In this document: one piece after another, positions 33,600 to 44,799 of the stretch | How positions within the stretch are numbered: position 1 is the stretch's first letter | How the letters are laid out: every line of letters begins with the position of its first letter | Assembly: GCA_034766995.1 (NCBI GenBank) | Contig: CM068314.1 | Location: 12,473,201 to 12,537,200, forward strand | From: Acanthacorydalis orientalis | Taxonomy: Eukaryota; Arthropoda; Insecta; Megaloptera; Corydalidae | Length of the DNA: 64,000 nt | Reading direction: 5' to 3' | Translations under genes and position numbers: made by a program | Notes under the pieces: model-generated | What the model was told of the DNA's origin: nothing | What the model saw: the letters and a program-made list of their open reading frames with translations, nothing else | Database searches by the model: none

Positions 33600-34030
33600 G
33601 CTTCATATTGTTTATAACGAAATATTTTAGCGATGAATAGACGTATCCGATTACATAAGTGTGGAACAATACATTTAGCTGTGATTCGGTCGTGTGCCAT
33701 TCGGATCGTTAAACAAGTATATAAATGCTATTTTCATGATGGATATGACGCATAGCGATGTCTACTCAGTAATCCCACAATCCTCCGTGGACGATCTGTC
33801 GCAAGCGCGGCTCTAAATTTAGACGATCGCGTATCGCCAAAGTAAACTATGGCCGCGCGGTGTGACCAGCCCAATTAAGAGGTCCCCGTGAGAGACTGTC
33901 AGTGACGAGGGTCCAATGAAGACGACACGGCGACACATTGCACGTTACACTTTTGTATTATCACAACAACGACATGACTCTTATTCCATAGAGGATACAA
34001 TGCAAACGTTCCCCTGATCATCGAAACACA
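33600..34030. promoter_or_regulatory. CpG-rich island (strong candidate regulatory element)
   Basis: One of the longest complex blocks in the window. CpG-bearing words include AGACGATCGCGTATCGCC near 33820, ATGGCCGCGCGGTG near 33849 and GACACGGCGACAC near 33922. All six frames are broken, so it is not an exon of ordinary length. Such sharp islands in AT-rich insect DNA are typically promoters or conserved enhancers; that statement is inference here. Confidence 0.4.
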
Positions 34031-34065
34031 TACTTACTTATTTTACTTATGTATGAAATGTATAT

Positions 34066-34077
<12 letters not shown>

Positions 34078-34111
<34 letters not shown>
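34078..34111. repeat. (TA)n microsatellite
   Basis: TA run of about 34 bases preceded by an ACAT repeat (34068-34080). Confidence 0.95.
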
Positions 34112-34115
<4 letters not shown>

Positions 34116-34899
34116 CATTTTCAATTTTCAAATATTTATATATTTTAAAATTATTAATGTGTACACTATTACAGTCAGAATTTCTTCACATAAGAAATAA
34201 AATAAATTATAAAAAAATTGTAAAGAATAAATTTCTCAGAAAATTAATAACATAATTATAATATATAAAAAGATAATAAAATTAGATTATTAAAGTAATC
34301 TATTGAGGAATTGTTGTATTTTATTTTTCTAGTTAAATTATAAACAAAATTGAAGGGAATTATTTTTTTTTACAATATTAATATAAAATGTGTCTTTTTA
34401 TTTATTAAAGCTGAAGTAAGATTTAATTATTAATTAAAAAATTATATTTTATTATTCTATTTTTTTTGTATTTGACTTTAACATACATTTTACTAAAAGA
34501 CTGATTAAAGTAGATATAATTGTTATATGTAAAGTAATTCCATTTTAAATCAAAACAAGTAGTTGTTATTTTTAATTTAACGATTTTTCGGAAAAAAAGA
34601 TTTTAAATTCATAATAAATGATTTTCCGGCTTGAAAATATTTACTTATTAAAAAAAATACTGTTTTCCAATTAGTAATACATTTTATAAAATATTTATAA
34701 TATTTTTAGTTCGATACTAAATTATAACTTTGTTTTCAATAAACAAAAATGTATACTGAAACCAGTTACAAATAAACCTGGAAAGAAGTAAAAGTTTGAA
34801 TATCATACAACCATCAAGTACTGTTGACATTTCTCTAATAAATGAAATTGAAAATTTATACTGCGGAAAAGTATCCCAATATGTCGAAAACTATGGAAA
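34112..34899. other. AT-rich noncoding stretch
   Basis: No gene or motif recognised. Confidence 0.5.
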
Positions 34900-35170
34900 T
34901 TTTAGAATTTATACGACTTATTTCCTCTCGTTATGACATTTTTTTGCGACGGCTTTATTAACCACTAGTTTTGTCAGATGTATTCGACTTAGCGTCGTTT
35001 CTTTTTTCAATGGCGCTCTTCTGTTGTAGACTGGTAAAAATATCGTTCCTTCGGGGTTCACGAGAACATTCCTTCTCCGTCAAGTGCTGTCATCGCAGAA
35101 ATTCGAATCAACGAAATTTTATGACATCGCATGACACATATTCACACATACACATATACAAGTATCACAC
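34900..35170 (+). promoter_or_regulatory. Complex noncoding island (candidate regulatory element)
   Basis: Blocks such as TTGCGACGGC near 34945, CGACTTAGCGTCG near 34985 and TTCCTTCGGGGTTCACGAG near 35046. An open frame of 72 codons (34971-35189) crosses it but resembles no family and ends in simple repeat. A regulatory element is more likely than an exon. Confidence 0.3.
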
Positions 35171-35187
35171 TTTTATCTTATGGATGT

Positions 35188-35189
<2 letters not shown>

Positions 35190-35241
<52 letters not shown>
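35190..35241. repeat. (TA)n microsatellite
   Basis: TA run of about 52 bases. Confidence 0.95.
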
Positions 35242-35243
<2 letters not shown>

Positions 35244-35359
35244 ATATTAAAGAGTTTCTAACCACATTTTTTCTTTTTCTACTATATAGAAATAAATTGT
35301 GTATATATAAAACACCAACAATTATATTTACAATAATTTAAATAATTATTGTCTTTTTA

Positions 35360-35911
35360 TTAGGTTGATAGGAAAATAATTGCGGTTTTTGTTTTCTGAA
35401 TTCTAACCTCAACTTTTTTTAATGAAAATGTAATTTCATCGCGTTCATGTTAATATTTTAAAGTACATTTCTCTGCCTGTATTTTGGTACTATCGATTTT
35501 GTTTATATTATTAACTTTGCTTCAAATTGGACTATTGAATAAAAGATGTAAAAAAGCCAATAAGAGCAATTTTTTGTATAAGTACAAAATGGACAGTAAA
35601 GCAGTAGAAACTGTTCATATATTAAATTATGCTTTTGATGTGGGTACTATTAAGGAACGTGGGGTGCAATGGTGGTTCCAAAAACTTCGTATCGCGGACA
35701 AGAGCCTTGAAGATGTAGAAAGCCGCGGATATCCTTATTCAATTCTTAACGACCAGCTATAAGTTAGTTGAATCAGAACCACCCAACTATTCGAAAGCTT
35801 GTATAAAAGTTAGGCGTTAGTCATTGAATAATTGTGGACTACTTTAAACACCTAGAAAAATCAAAAATGATGAAGATGTATATGAATTTGAAAGTCATGA
35901 ATCGCAATTAG
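35360..35911 (+). mobile_element. Internally deleted mariner-family element, copy 3
   Basis: It starts with a preserved 5' repeat after TA (TTAGGTTGATAGGAAAATAA, then TTGCGG), followed by the common leader and transposase N-terminal domain. The conserved junction ATGAATTTGAAAGTCAT lies at 35882-35898. The 3' repeat begins (GAATCGCAATTA) and then breaks off into unrelated sequence, so this copy is truncated at its right end. Confidence 0.85.
35545..35900 (+). pseudogene. Mariner transposase N-terminal domain relic (copy 3)
   Basis: The best-preserved coding part of the family: an open frame through 35762 reads KAVETVHILNYAFDVGTIKE, then a VQWWFQKLRIADKSLEDVES segment and LNDQL before a stop. 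This matches the first helix-turn-helix and linker (GTVxERxVQxWFxKFRxGDxSLED) of mariner transposases. The second helix-turn-helix continues in another frame (TTIRKLV-like, then a SH block near 35820). The normal start codon is out of frame, so I call it a pseudogene. No catalytic domain is present. Confidence 0.87.
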
Positions 35912-36659
35912 TTGAGATCATCCCGAGGTGTTGCGGTATGACTGAAAAAATAATGGAAAAACCATCAACTACTGAAAGAAAAAATAATGACAAAAATATC
36001 AACTTAAAACCATTTGAAGAATTAAATTTTCAGCTATTACTTTAGCAATAAACTCAATAAAAAATATTTTTAATTTAAAGGTAAATAAATTTCGAATCGT
36101 GTTTTTATAAGAATTATTTAAAAATATATGATTAATACAAGACACTAGAATAAAAATGACAAAATAAAAATTATTTTCCTACATAAAATGTATTTTAAAA
36201 TTTATTATCTATTTTGTTTATAAAATATATTATGACTTGGAAACATTAATGTCCTTAAGCCAGATTGTATTTCAAAATATGTGGTAAACATATTTTTATT
36301 TGACTACTGAAAGATTTTCAAAAAAATATATGTTTACTAGTTGGATTAAATACTATATTTCAAAATTATGAATGATTTTCATAAACAATTTGCGCTACAC
36401 ATATTTACTACCAGTTTGAAAAATATAGTTAAAATAATAAGTTATAAAATATTCTGAAATAAATTGCTGCAAATACTGGTAACATATTTAATAATAAAAC
36501 GTATTTCTATTTGTATAAAAGAATTGCAAAATTTATTAATATACAAAACTCTAGAATAAGAAATTGCTATTAAATCAACAAGGGTGGAATACATTTCTTG
36601 TCGTAATATTGTTTGCGAAATATAAAAAAAATCACAATAAATACCATTTTCATAATATA
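35912..36659. other. AT-rich noncoding stretch
   Basis: The first 70 bases (for example GATCATCCCGAGGTGTTGCGG near 35915) are more complex and of unknown origin. The rest shows nothing. Confidence 0.45.
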
Positions 36660-36870
36660 TTATATCAATAAAAGGCACGTAAACGGGAATTCCGATTCAC
36701 TTAACGCCACCTGCTTGACTGTTGCTTGGCGCACAGTGTCGAGCTCTCTTTGCCTATAGAAGCAACACAGGAAATCGCATTGAATGCGAGCACCATGCGC
36801 TTTCAATCACTTCACGTTTTATTCATTCAAGGCGGATGTTTGAATTCGCCTTAATCAATAAAATCTATTA
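36660..36870. promoter_or_regulatory. Complex island with kappaB-like site and E-box
   Basis: GGGAATTCCG at 36685-36694 is a close match to the Rel/NF-kappaB consensus, and CACCTG at 36708-36713 is an E-box. GC-bearing sequence continues to about 36850. Frames are short. In insects kappaB sites mark immune or dorsoventral targets, but one site is weak evidence. Confidence 0.35.
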
Positions 36871-37839
36871 TATTCACGTTCATGAAATACTTAAATTTTA
36901 TAAGAATCGTACTTAATACATAATATTATATCTTTTTCGTACTGCTATCTCTTATGTATCATTTAATAATATCCTGTTTAGATTCTGTTATTTAGACATT
37001 TTTTTTTCTTAATGCTTACCATTTTTTTTTCTTGTCATACTTAAATCAGTGTTGAAATATCGATTACAACATTTGAAAATTTAACAAAATATTTGCTTAG
37101 TAGAAAAATAATTATTACTTAATAACGTTGATATTTTATAAAGATTTATTCAACAAAGCTGAATAACCTTAGTGAAAATTTACTTACTTTCCCATGTTTA
37201 TTTTATAGAGGATTTAATCTTAATCTAATTATTTAAGTGTCATTTTGTTATGATTTTGATGTTAAAAGTAAATATTCTTCATAATAAAATATTACATTCT
37301 AATTAATTTTTAAATTATTGATAAAAAGCTGTTCGAAAAATTAAATATATTTCTAGGTCTTCTTAAAATTCATTTGTATAGTAATTTATTACCCTACCAT
37401 TTAATATCTAAATTGATATATTTACATGCATAAATATATTATCTAAATGACTAGATTTTTCTTTACCTTATCCCTATCAAAATGATAGAATTTTTAACGA
37501 AATGCGCAAGAACAACCAAGAGGATCGATAATCAATTTTTGAACAACTTTAATAAGATTTTTTTATGATTTGTGAGAGAGTGAAGTGAAATCGATTCCAT
37601 TCAATGAACACTGTATTTAATAATGCATTACTAAAAATAACTGATAAAGAATTTATGGAAATTAAATTTTAATTTGTATCTGAAATAAGAATGTGTTCGT
37701 ACGTATTTTTCTACCTAATAAATCTTTGGTCGTATACAAATTAACGGATTCTTTTAAATGAAACTCTTAACTATTTTTTTAAAACGTGTCGTACAAACAC
37801 AAAGAAAAATACGGTACGGTCTTTCGTCGTTTATAAACG
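36871..37839. other. AT-rich noncoding stretch
   Basis: It contains family A copy 4 (37465-37640); otherwise no feature. Confidence 0.5.
37465..37640 (+). repeat. Interspersed repeat family A, copy 4
   Basis: CTTATCCCTATCAAAATGAT, then GAAATGCGCAAGAACAACCA, GATAATCAATTTTTGAACAA and ATTTGTGAGAGAGTGAA follow the common block order. The AATGCGC plus ACAA pair is shared with the copies near 44635 and 46518. Confidence 0.6.
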
Positions 37840-38110
37840 TTTATTTTAAGCCTCCGTGAAAAATTCACCTGTTCTGAAATTTTTAAAAATAGCCCAAATA
37901 CATCACGTATTTACCGCCAGACACGATACGCTAAAACTGCTGTATCATCAGTTGAAACCGTACAGGCACACGCAGTCAGGCAGCTAGTGGCATGTGTCTG
38001 ATTGACAGCTCTAAGCACTTTACAGGAATCATCACTTACTTTGATCCAATGAGATTTTTCATTGAGTGAAAGGTTTCAATATGACTCATAAAAAGTTTGT
38101 GTTGAAAGGT
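37840..38110. promoter_or_regulatory. Complex island with a composite PBX-MEIS site
   Basis: TGATTGACAG at 37999-38008 is an exact composite PBX-MEIS (Extradenticle-Homothorax) site. It lies within a CpG-bearing block that includes TTTACCGCCAGACACGATACG near 37910, GTACAGGCACACGCAGTCAGG and a second GATCCAATGAG stretch. No useful frame is open. This is one of the better enhancer candidates in the window, judged by motif quality and local complexity. Confidence 0.42.
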
Positions 38111-38349
38111 GTTACATGTACACGATATCAGTATTTATTGCCTATGAATATAGGGAAAATTCATTTTATGTTTCTGTAACGCATATATGTATAATATATA
38201 TTAGTATATCAAGTTTATTGAATGTTTTATGCTGATGTGTACTATTAAAAGGTCAGTTGTTTTCATAGCTTTTCCAATGACGTGAATTCATACTCAAAAT
38301 ATTTTTTGAATAATCAATCTCTTTTTATCTCTTTTTTATATACAATTAC

Positions 38350-38351
<2 letters not shown>

Positions 38352-38386
<35 letters not shown>
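38352..38386. repeat. (TA)n microsatellite
   Basis: TA run of about 35 bases. Confidence 0.95.
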
Positions 38387-38387
<1 letters not shown>

Positions 38388-38993
38388 CGAAGTGATTATT
38401 AAAAAAAATGAAATATGAAATTGGTAAATAAGATCATTAAATAATATCATTGTAATCATTAGTAAAACATTCCATTTTTCCGTTTTAAAACATGTGGTAA
38501 TTAAGAAAGTGAATTACTTTCATTATTTTTTTTTAATTATTATTAAAATTATTTATTTATTCAGTTTTCTTTTAAAAAGACTTATTCTTTATCATCATTA
38601 AAATGGGAATTTGAATGCATTTGAATTTAAAATTATATTTTAGTTATCAAAAATATTTTATTATTAAAAATGAGTAATATTACATAATTGTGAAAACTGA
38701 CTAAAAAAAATCCAAGAAGTTTAAGTATCTAAGCAATAAAAACAGTTTATTGTTATTTAGATTCAATAAATTCCAAAAATTATGTTCTATGAAACTATTA
38801 AGTGTCATGAAAAATGTGAAGAATTTCCTTAAACAATACTTCTCAAAACACAATTATAATAACAGCAGGTACCTGTTTGATCTTTTGGCACAAACGGGTC
38901 ATAAATAACATCAGTGTCAAAACGAAATTAGAGCAATTACAATTTTAATATTGGTTCAGTGTAGAATTTATATTTTATAGTTTCTTAAAAATA

Positions 38994-38998
<5 letters not shown>

Positions 38999-39051
<53 letters not shown>
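38999..39051. repeat. (TA)n microsatellite
   Basis: TA run of about 53 bases. Confidence 0.95.
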
Positions 39052-39054
<3 letters not shown>

Positions 39055-39299
39055 CACTATAAATAAATTATATAAATATGACTATACATCGAAACAAACA
39101 ATTTTTATGCAAATGAATTCGTTGCTAAATATCTTTTATAATAAATTACTTCAATTAAAAAAAAACTGTTATAGTACATAATTATTTTAAATTAAATGAT
39201 TCATAGTACAAAGTAATTTATCTTTTATGAAAAAAGTTGTACATGTATGCAATACTTGGTAAAACTGTGCCAAACACTTATTTAAACCACATGTTAAGA

Positions 39300-39660
39300 G
39301 TGTAAATTTAAAACAAGATTAAAACATTAACGTGTTTCTGGTTTGCAACACTTAGTGCTACGATAACTGCAGTGGAAGCTAATGATACCTTAGTGTTATA
39401 ATATTGTCGCAGCGGAATACAACTTATCAAGAGATTGCGTAGCTTTGAGAGATATATTAAAGTGTAACGTTTAAAAGCGACACAGTCGTGACCTCATCTG
39501 TGCTTAAACGAAATGATTCACTTTAGAAACGTACAAGAAAATAATAATAGAATCGCAACAGATGATATGATAATACCTGTTTTAAATGTTTAATACGCTC
39601 TGTTATCTTTGTTAAAGTTAACTCGTTTCATCAGATATCTCAATTGCGAAACCTTAATGT
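39300..39660. other. Moderately complex noncoding block
   Basis: Mixed sequence including AACTGCAGTGGAAGC near 39366 and ATTGTCGCAGCGG near 39403. No frame and no decisive motif. Possibly regulatory. Confidence 0.25.
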
Positions 39661-40909
39661 AACTGCAAGTAATATGTATATTCCAGGTAAATTAAATTGT
39701 TTTATTAAAGTTGACTAGTTTGTAGAATAAAAATAAAAGAACACCTCTTATGAGTTAAACTTACAAGACTTAAAATCTAAAGTTTATATATATATATATA
39801 TACATATATATTATAAATATTTAGCTTGCCTACAAACGGTTATATGTACTTTTGACTGAATATCTAAAAAAATAGAAGTAATTTATTTAAATAATAAACT
39901 GTATATGTTTTAGTGAAGGTAAATAATAAAGAATTCATAGCTGATCTATTTTAAATTAATTTTTGATTATTCTTGGTCCTGGTAACTATTATTTATTATA
40001 TATAAATGTATATGTATATATATATACATACATATGAATATGTATATATATATACATATTGCGTTTCCAATGTATATTGATTTTTAAAACAATTTTTGTT
40101 CAATTAATAAGGGTAGGTTAGTGAAAACTATTTTTAATAGTGTATATATATATATATCAAATAAAAGCCTGTTGACAAATAAATGATATATGTTTTCATG
40201 TTCATGAAAATTGTTAATAATTATAGAATAATATTAAATGTGACCGAATGTTCCAAACTAAATTTTCGAAAAAAGTATGTTCATTAAATAATAAATGTTC
40301 TTTTACATTTTATATTGATATTCAGTTATTTACATATATTTTACACCCTTCACGTAATGTGTGTTAACCTGTTAACTGGGGAATTAACCAGTGAAAATTT
40401 CTGATTTACGAATATCTCCTTTCTGGTAGGTACTTTTTTTTCAAGCGTTGACTGAGTTCACGTCACGCCAATTATAAAAACCACAGTGGTGAAAACAATC
40501 GATAGAGAAAGATTAAAAACATTCTAATCGCAAATAAATATGACTATTAATAATTTTTATGTTTTTTTTTATTATCTATGTTCAATACAAAAAATGAAAA
40601 ACCTTTATGAACGAAAAAAATTATTATTAAGTGAATAAGTCTTTGTGAAATGACGTTCTATTAACCTGAATGGCTTAGTCTTCAAAGGTGGCCGTCATGC
40701 TTTAAAAGGTGAAGATCTTATGTCTATATGTTTCAATATAATTTTAGACTGTTTCCAAAATAAAGTAGTTTCTTCTAGTTTCTTCAGATTTCCAACATGT
40801 CCTTTGTGCAGTACAAGTGCGCTCAAATAAACCAAATCAATCATATTTTTATCGATTATATGTTTTAGTCGCTAGTCGTTAATATATTAACGAATTATCG
40901 CAAATATTC
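39661..40909. other. AT-rich noncoding stretch
   Basis: Several short TA/TACATA tracts lie between 39784 and 40160. A small mixed block at 40370-40500 (CACGTCACGCC near 40462) is unassigned. Confidence 0.45.
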
Positions 40910-41345
40910 CAAATAATGCAATAAAACAAGACAATAAAATGTATTGGTGCCGACATACTGGCATCACACATTGAAAAACAATTCAATTTTTAAAATCTAC
41001 CCGTGAAACAAACACTGATGGAGCTCGAATGGGAGGTTCTCCTGCGTATTCTCCGAAACTGGCTCCAAGTGATTACCATGTGTTCAGATCGATGAATACG
41101 CTTTGGTAGATACATATTTCCATAACTACGGAGGAATCCAAAATTGAGTTGTTGAATGGATTGGCTCAAAAAACAGACCATTCTTCTGTCGCGGAATTCA
41201 ACTTCTGCCAGTAAAGTGGGAAAAAGTCATAGCTTCCGAGGGAAAATACTTTAATTAATGTATTCACACATTTTGTTAACAATTGAAATAAACGCTAACC
41301 CCCTCTCACACAAAAAACCAGCGACTTTCGATGCAACTCTGTAAT
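40910..41345 (+). mobile_element. Mariner 3' half with right terminal repeat
   Basis: It contains the C-terminal end of a mariner transposase and, after it, sequence ending AACCAGCGACTTTCGATGC then AACTCTGTA at 41336-41345, which has the position and look of a terminal repeat next to TA. No matching left repeat is found upstream within 600 bases, so the element is 5'-truncated. Its terminal repeat differs from that of the TTAGGTTG family, so it is a different mariner lineage. Confidence 0.7.
40930..41258 (+). pseudogene. Mariner transposase C-terminal domain relic
   Basis: Pieces in different frames give the mariner C-terminal signature: GWEVL-like (ELEWEVLLRI), then YSPKLAPSDYHVFRSM, where D of the PSDYH block is the third catalytic-triad acid of the DD34D pattern, then TEESKIELLNGLAQK, and FFCRGIQLLPVKWEKVIASE followed by GKYFN and a stop at 41256-41258. 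At least two frameshifts separate these. The N-terminal and central parts are missing. Confidence 0.87.
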
Positions 41346-41779
41346 AAAACCGATTAAGTTTGGATTTCTTTAACAAGTTCATAGATCATATCGATAGTTA
41401 TAAATAAAGTATATAATTTAAAAATATAATTTGTAACAATAATGATTAAATAGTTTGAAATTCATTAGAAACAGGTTATCAACATTTCTTTGAACAAGTG
41501 TTAAGACAGAATTCATGTAGACATCAATTCTCAAACATTCCGAGCACTCTACATCTGTTCATTCTTTTCTTATTTTACCTAATTCCGTCCAACGTGTAAA
41601 CAAATAATTTCTTATAATAAACATGCGTAAATTGATATTTCGCAATCTGTATTCGAACACAGTAATCATTTTGAATGTACTATTTTGAAAATAAAAATAT
41701 ATACAGTAAACCTATGACAGGAATACATTCCGATGCATTTGCTTTTAATTAATAATGTCGTGCACTATTACTGTCCGTA
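41346..41779. other. AT-rich noncoding stretch
   Basis: No feature recognised. Confidence 0.5.
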
Positions 41780-42080
41780 TGTTTGCCTGTTCTAAGTAAA
41801 TGTTATTTCTAAATCGGCGATGTCATTGTTTTATTGCGAGATCAAACAGCCTGTTCACATAAACTGAATGCCCGGCATGCCTTGGCACCGAACGGGCAGG
41901 TGACGATCTTTGTACACGGGAACAAAACGAACCACACCTCGTGCTAAGCTCTCAGTATTCGCTGATTCACGCGTTTATTTTAGACATTATATGTTGTAGA
42001 TATTTGCTGTTTGCCACACAGATTACCTACGTTTCTTGTTTGGCACCGTAACTGATTGAGCAATTTCACGTCTGAAGGTT
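41780..42080. promoter_or_regulatory. Complex CpG-containing island with E-box
   Basis: It contains CCCGGCATGCC near 41871, CACCGAACGGGCAGG near 41886, the E-box CAGGTG at 41897-41902 and CTGATTCACGCG near 41960. No frame. A candidate enhancer or promoter by composition. Confidence 0.36.
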
Positions 42081-43206
42081 TATTTCATTTTTAATTTCCT
42101 TTTATAGTTTAATACTCATAAATTATTTTTAAATCTATTTATATACATTACTTAAAGTCAACATAAACTGTTTGTTGAAACCATTAAAATTGTTATAATT
42201 ACAATTGTAATATAATGAAATTTAATACAATTGTATTTCAGTACAATTGTATTTTTATTTAGTACGTTGTCAAACAGACTGTCATTAAGTGAATCATAAT
42301 AGTTTACTTAATGATGTTATTGTTTTTTTTTTTATTTAAAGAATTTCTATTTTAGAAGTAACTCTTTCAATCTATCTTTAACTTAATTACAAATTTCCAT
42401 TCATAATGTTCGTTAATTTATAAGATTAAAAATAACTAAAATATTTAAATCCTGTTTACTGGTTTATGTCGAAATTGATTAATTTTCGTTATACGATTAT
42501 TTTAATAAATAAATTAATATCTATTTCTAGACAGATAAAACTTCAATAAGTAAAATCTAATTTAATTAATTTTATATAATAACAAGTAATTTTATTCCTT
42601 GATAAATTTGATTTTGTTAAATAAAATTATATGAATTACTCATTGATAATTTATATTCAGTTATTTTAAATTAATTTCAGTAATTTCCTTCACTATTTAT
42701 TAATAAAATTCAATTTCCACCAATTTATAACTTATAAAACTTTATATAAGATATTTATAAAAAAAAACTAAATTTTATTCACACACTTCTAAGAAAAAAA
42801 TAAAAATAGAAAAATATTACAGTTGTTGAAAAAATAATGAAGAAGCCTTTTCAATATATATATATATATATACAATTTATTATGAATACATAAAAAAACT
42901 CTATCAGGTCTATAATATAGATACAAGACTGAATGAACGAATAAAGAATTTTTGTTTATCAAAAACTGGACCATTTGTTATAAAATACGATAAGCCCGGC
43001 TTGATCGCTCCAACGTATGCATTATTTAATAGTTCGCTATCTATTTCAATCAAAATCGCTATGCATGGAAGTTGAGTGAATGGTTTAAAAATGCATATGA
43101 TTTTTACGTCCGTATATATGAAGATACTTGATGGATATCAGATATCTGTTTTTTCAACATAACGAATAAAAAATTAAGTACAAGTTTATTTTTGAAACTG
43201 ATCTAC

Positions 43207-43208
<2 letters not shown>

Positions 43209-43273
<65 letters not shown>
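43209..43273. repeat. (AT)n microsatellite
   Basis: AT run of about 65 bases. Confidence 0.95.
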
Positions 43274-43277
<4 letters not shown>

Positions 43278-43685
43278 AGTATATTGATTAAAATATTTAT
43301 GGATTAAAAAACATGCAATTGAAATTCTAATTTTTTATATTTCTGTATGAGGAAACGTAAATAAGAACTTTAATTATGCAAGTAAAAATATGTACACGTT
43401 TATTATGTTCAAGAATATTAATTTTCACATGAATCCTATAAAGAATATGAAAGATTGAAATATAGATAAACACTTACAAATCGATAAGTTTATAAATAAG
43501 AAAAATGAGTATTTATTTTCGGAGTAAAGAGATATTTCTGCTTTGACAAGAAAACAATACATCCACTATAAACATGTAATAAATTATTTGATCTAGATAA
43601 TAAGTCCATTACTATCTGGCTTTTGTTGAGTTTTTATGATAGTAGAACTTTTTCATTCACACAAATGATTCCAAACTTTCTCATG

Positions 43686-43687
<2 letters not shown>

Positions 43688-43716
<29 letters not shown>
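43688..43716. repeat. (AT)n microsatellite
   Basis: AT run of about 29 bases. Confidence 0.95.
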
Positions 43717-43720
<4 letters not shown>

Positions 43721-44539
43721 GTATGAAATTTATTTTTGCTGAATATATTTCTGTAGAAATCTTCTTTATCCTTGTGTCATCAAAGTTTTGCTCAAGTTTC
43801 TACATTCAGTTAAAGCTCCTTATTTAAAATTGGATTGAAAAATTTGTTCTATTTTTACTTCAAATCTGGATTTAATTTTATGCAAGTTGGAAATAGTATA
43901 AAAATCTACTATATGTGCAATAAGTCTCATATTTTTTTTTTAATTTAGGCAATATTTATTTTTTTATAACAATATATGAAGTTCTAAGAAATGTTAATAA
44001 TTTAATACTTATTTCTTATTGCATTTCATGTAATAGTCTATATGATTTTAAAATGATAATTTTATAAAGTTATAAATAATGTGTTCACTTCTTGAAATCT
44101 TACATAAAGTATAAAATTTTAAAAACACTTCATTGATAAAATAACTTTTATGTAATTAAAATTTTACCTTTTTATTTCAAATAATAATAATAACTTTTAC
44201 ATAAAATGGAATCTGTATTTTTTTAAAAAAAAACTATAAATTACTTCTCTCTGTAAAAAATTGCATGTAAAAATATTTAAAATTGATTATTTATCTATCT
44301 GAATATTAATCTTAAACAGACTTTGAATGACAATATTTTATAATCAAGTACTGTGTAAATGTACTGACCAGGAAATAATTTTGTTACAATTATAGTTTTT
44401 AACAAAGTGAATAATTTTAATTTCATTCAATAGCAGATTTTTTTCTAGAAAAATATTTTAAGAATATTTATCTAAATACGCATAAATAATAGTCATAATA
44501 ATATACAATCAATTATTGATCACTTTTGGATAGATTATG

Positions 44540-44790
44540 GAGAAAAAAATATTTATTGAAGTGAATTAAACATAGTGTCAACAGATATCAGTGTTTTCTG
44601 TACCTTGGTGTTCTGGGGATTATGCGTTGGCATCGAAATGCGCATAAATGACAATCAAAAATGAAAAATAATAAATTTAATATTTTGATCGAAAAATTTT
44701 GGTGTGGTTTGTGGGATGAAAAAGCGATCTATTTTAAGTAGTTTTGAATGACTTTTTCACTTTAAAAATGTTAAAAATATTCAATAATTG
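44540..44790 (+). repeat. Interspersed repeat family A, copy 5
   Basis: GTACCTTGGTGTTCTGGGG, then CATCGAAATGCGCATAAATG, ACAATCAAAAATGAAAAATA, TTGATCGAAAAATTTTGGTG and GGTTTGTGGGATGAAAAAG give the most complete middle and right parts of the family. It lies head to tail with copy 6. Confidence 0.65.
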
Positions 44791-44799
44791 ATATTATTG

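Larger units (their letters stand above)
38111..39299. other. AT-rich noncoding stretch
   Basis: (TA)n runs lie at 38352-38386 and 38999-39051. Nothing else is recognised. Confidence 0.5.
42081..44539. other. AT-rich noncoding stretch
   Basis: A local duplication of TACAATTGTATTT occurs at 42221-42254. (TA)n runs lie at 42856-42871, 43209-43273 and 43688-43716. A short mixed block at 42985-43110 (AAGCCCGGCTTGATCGC near 42990) contains the palindrome AAGCCCGGCTT and is otherwise unassigned. Confidence 0.5.
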
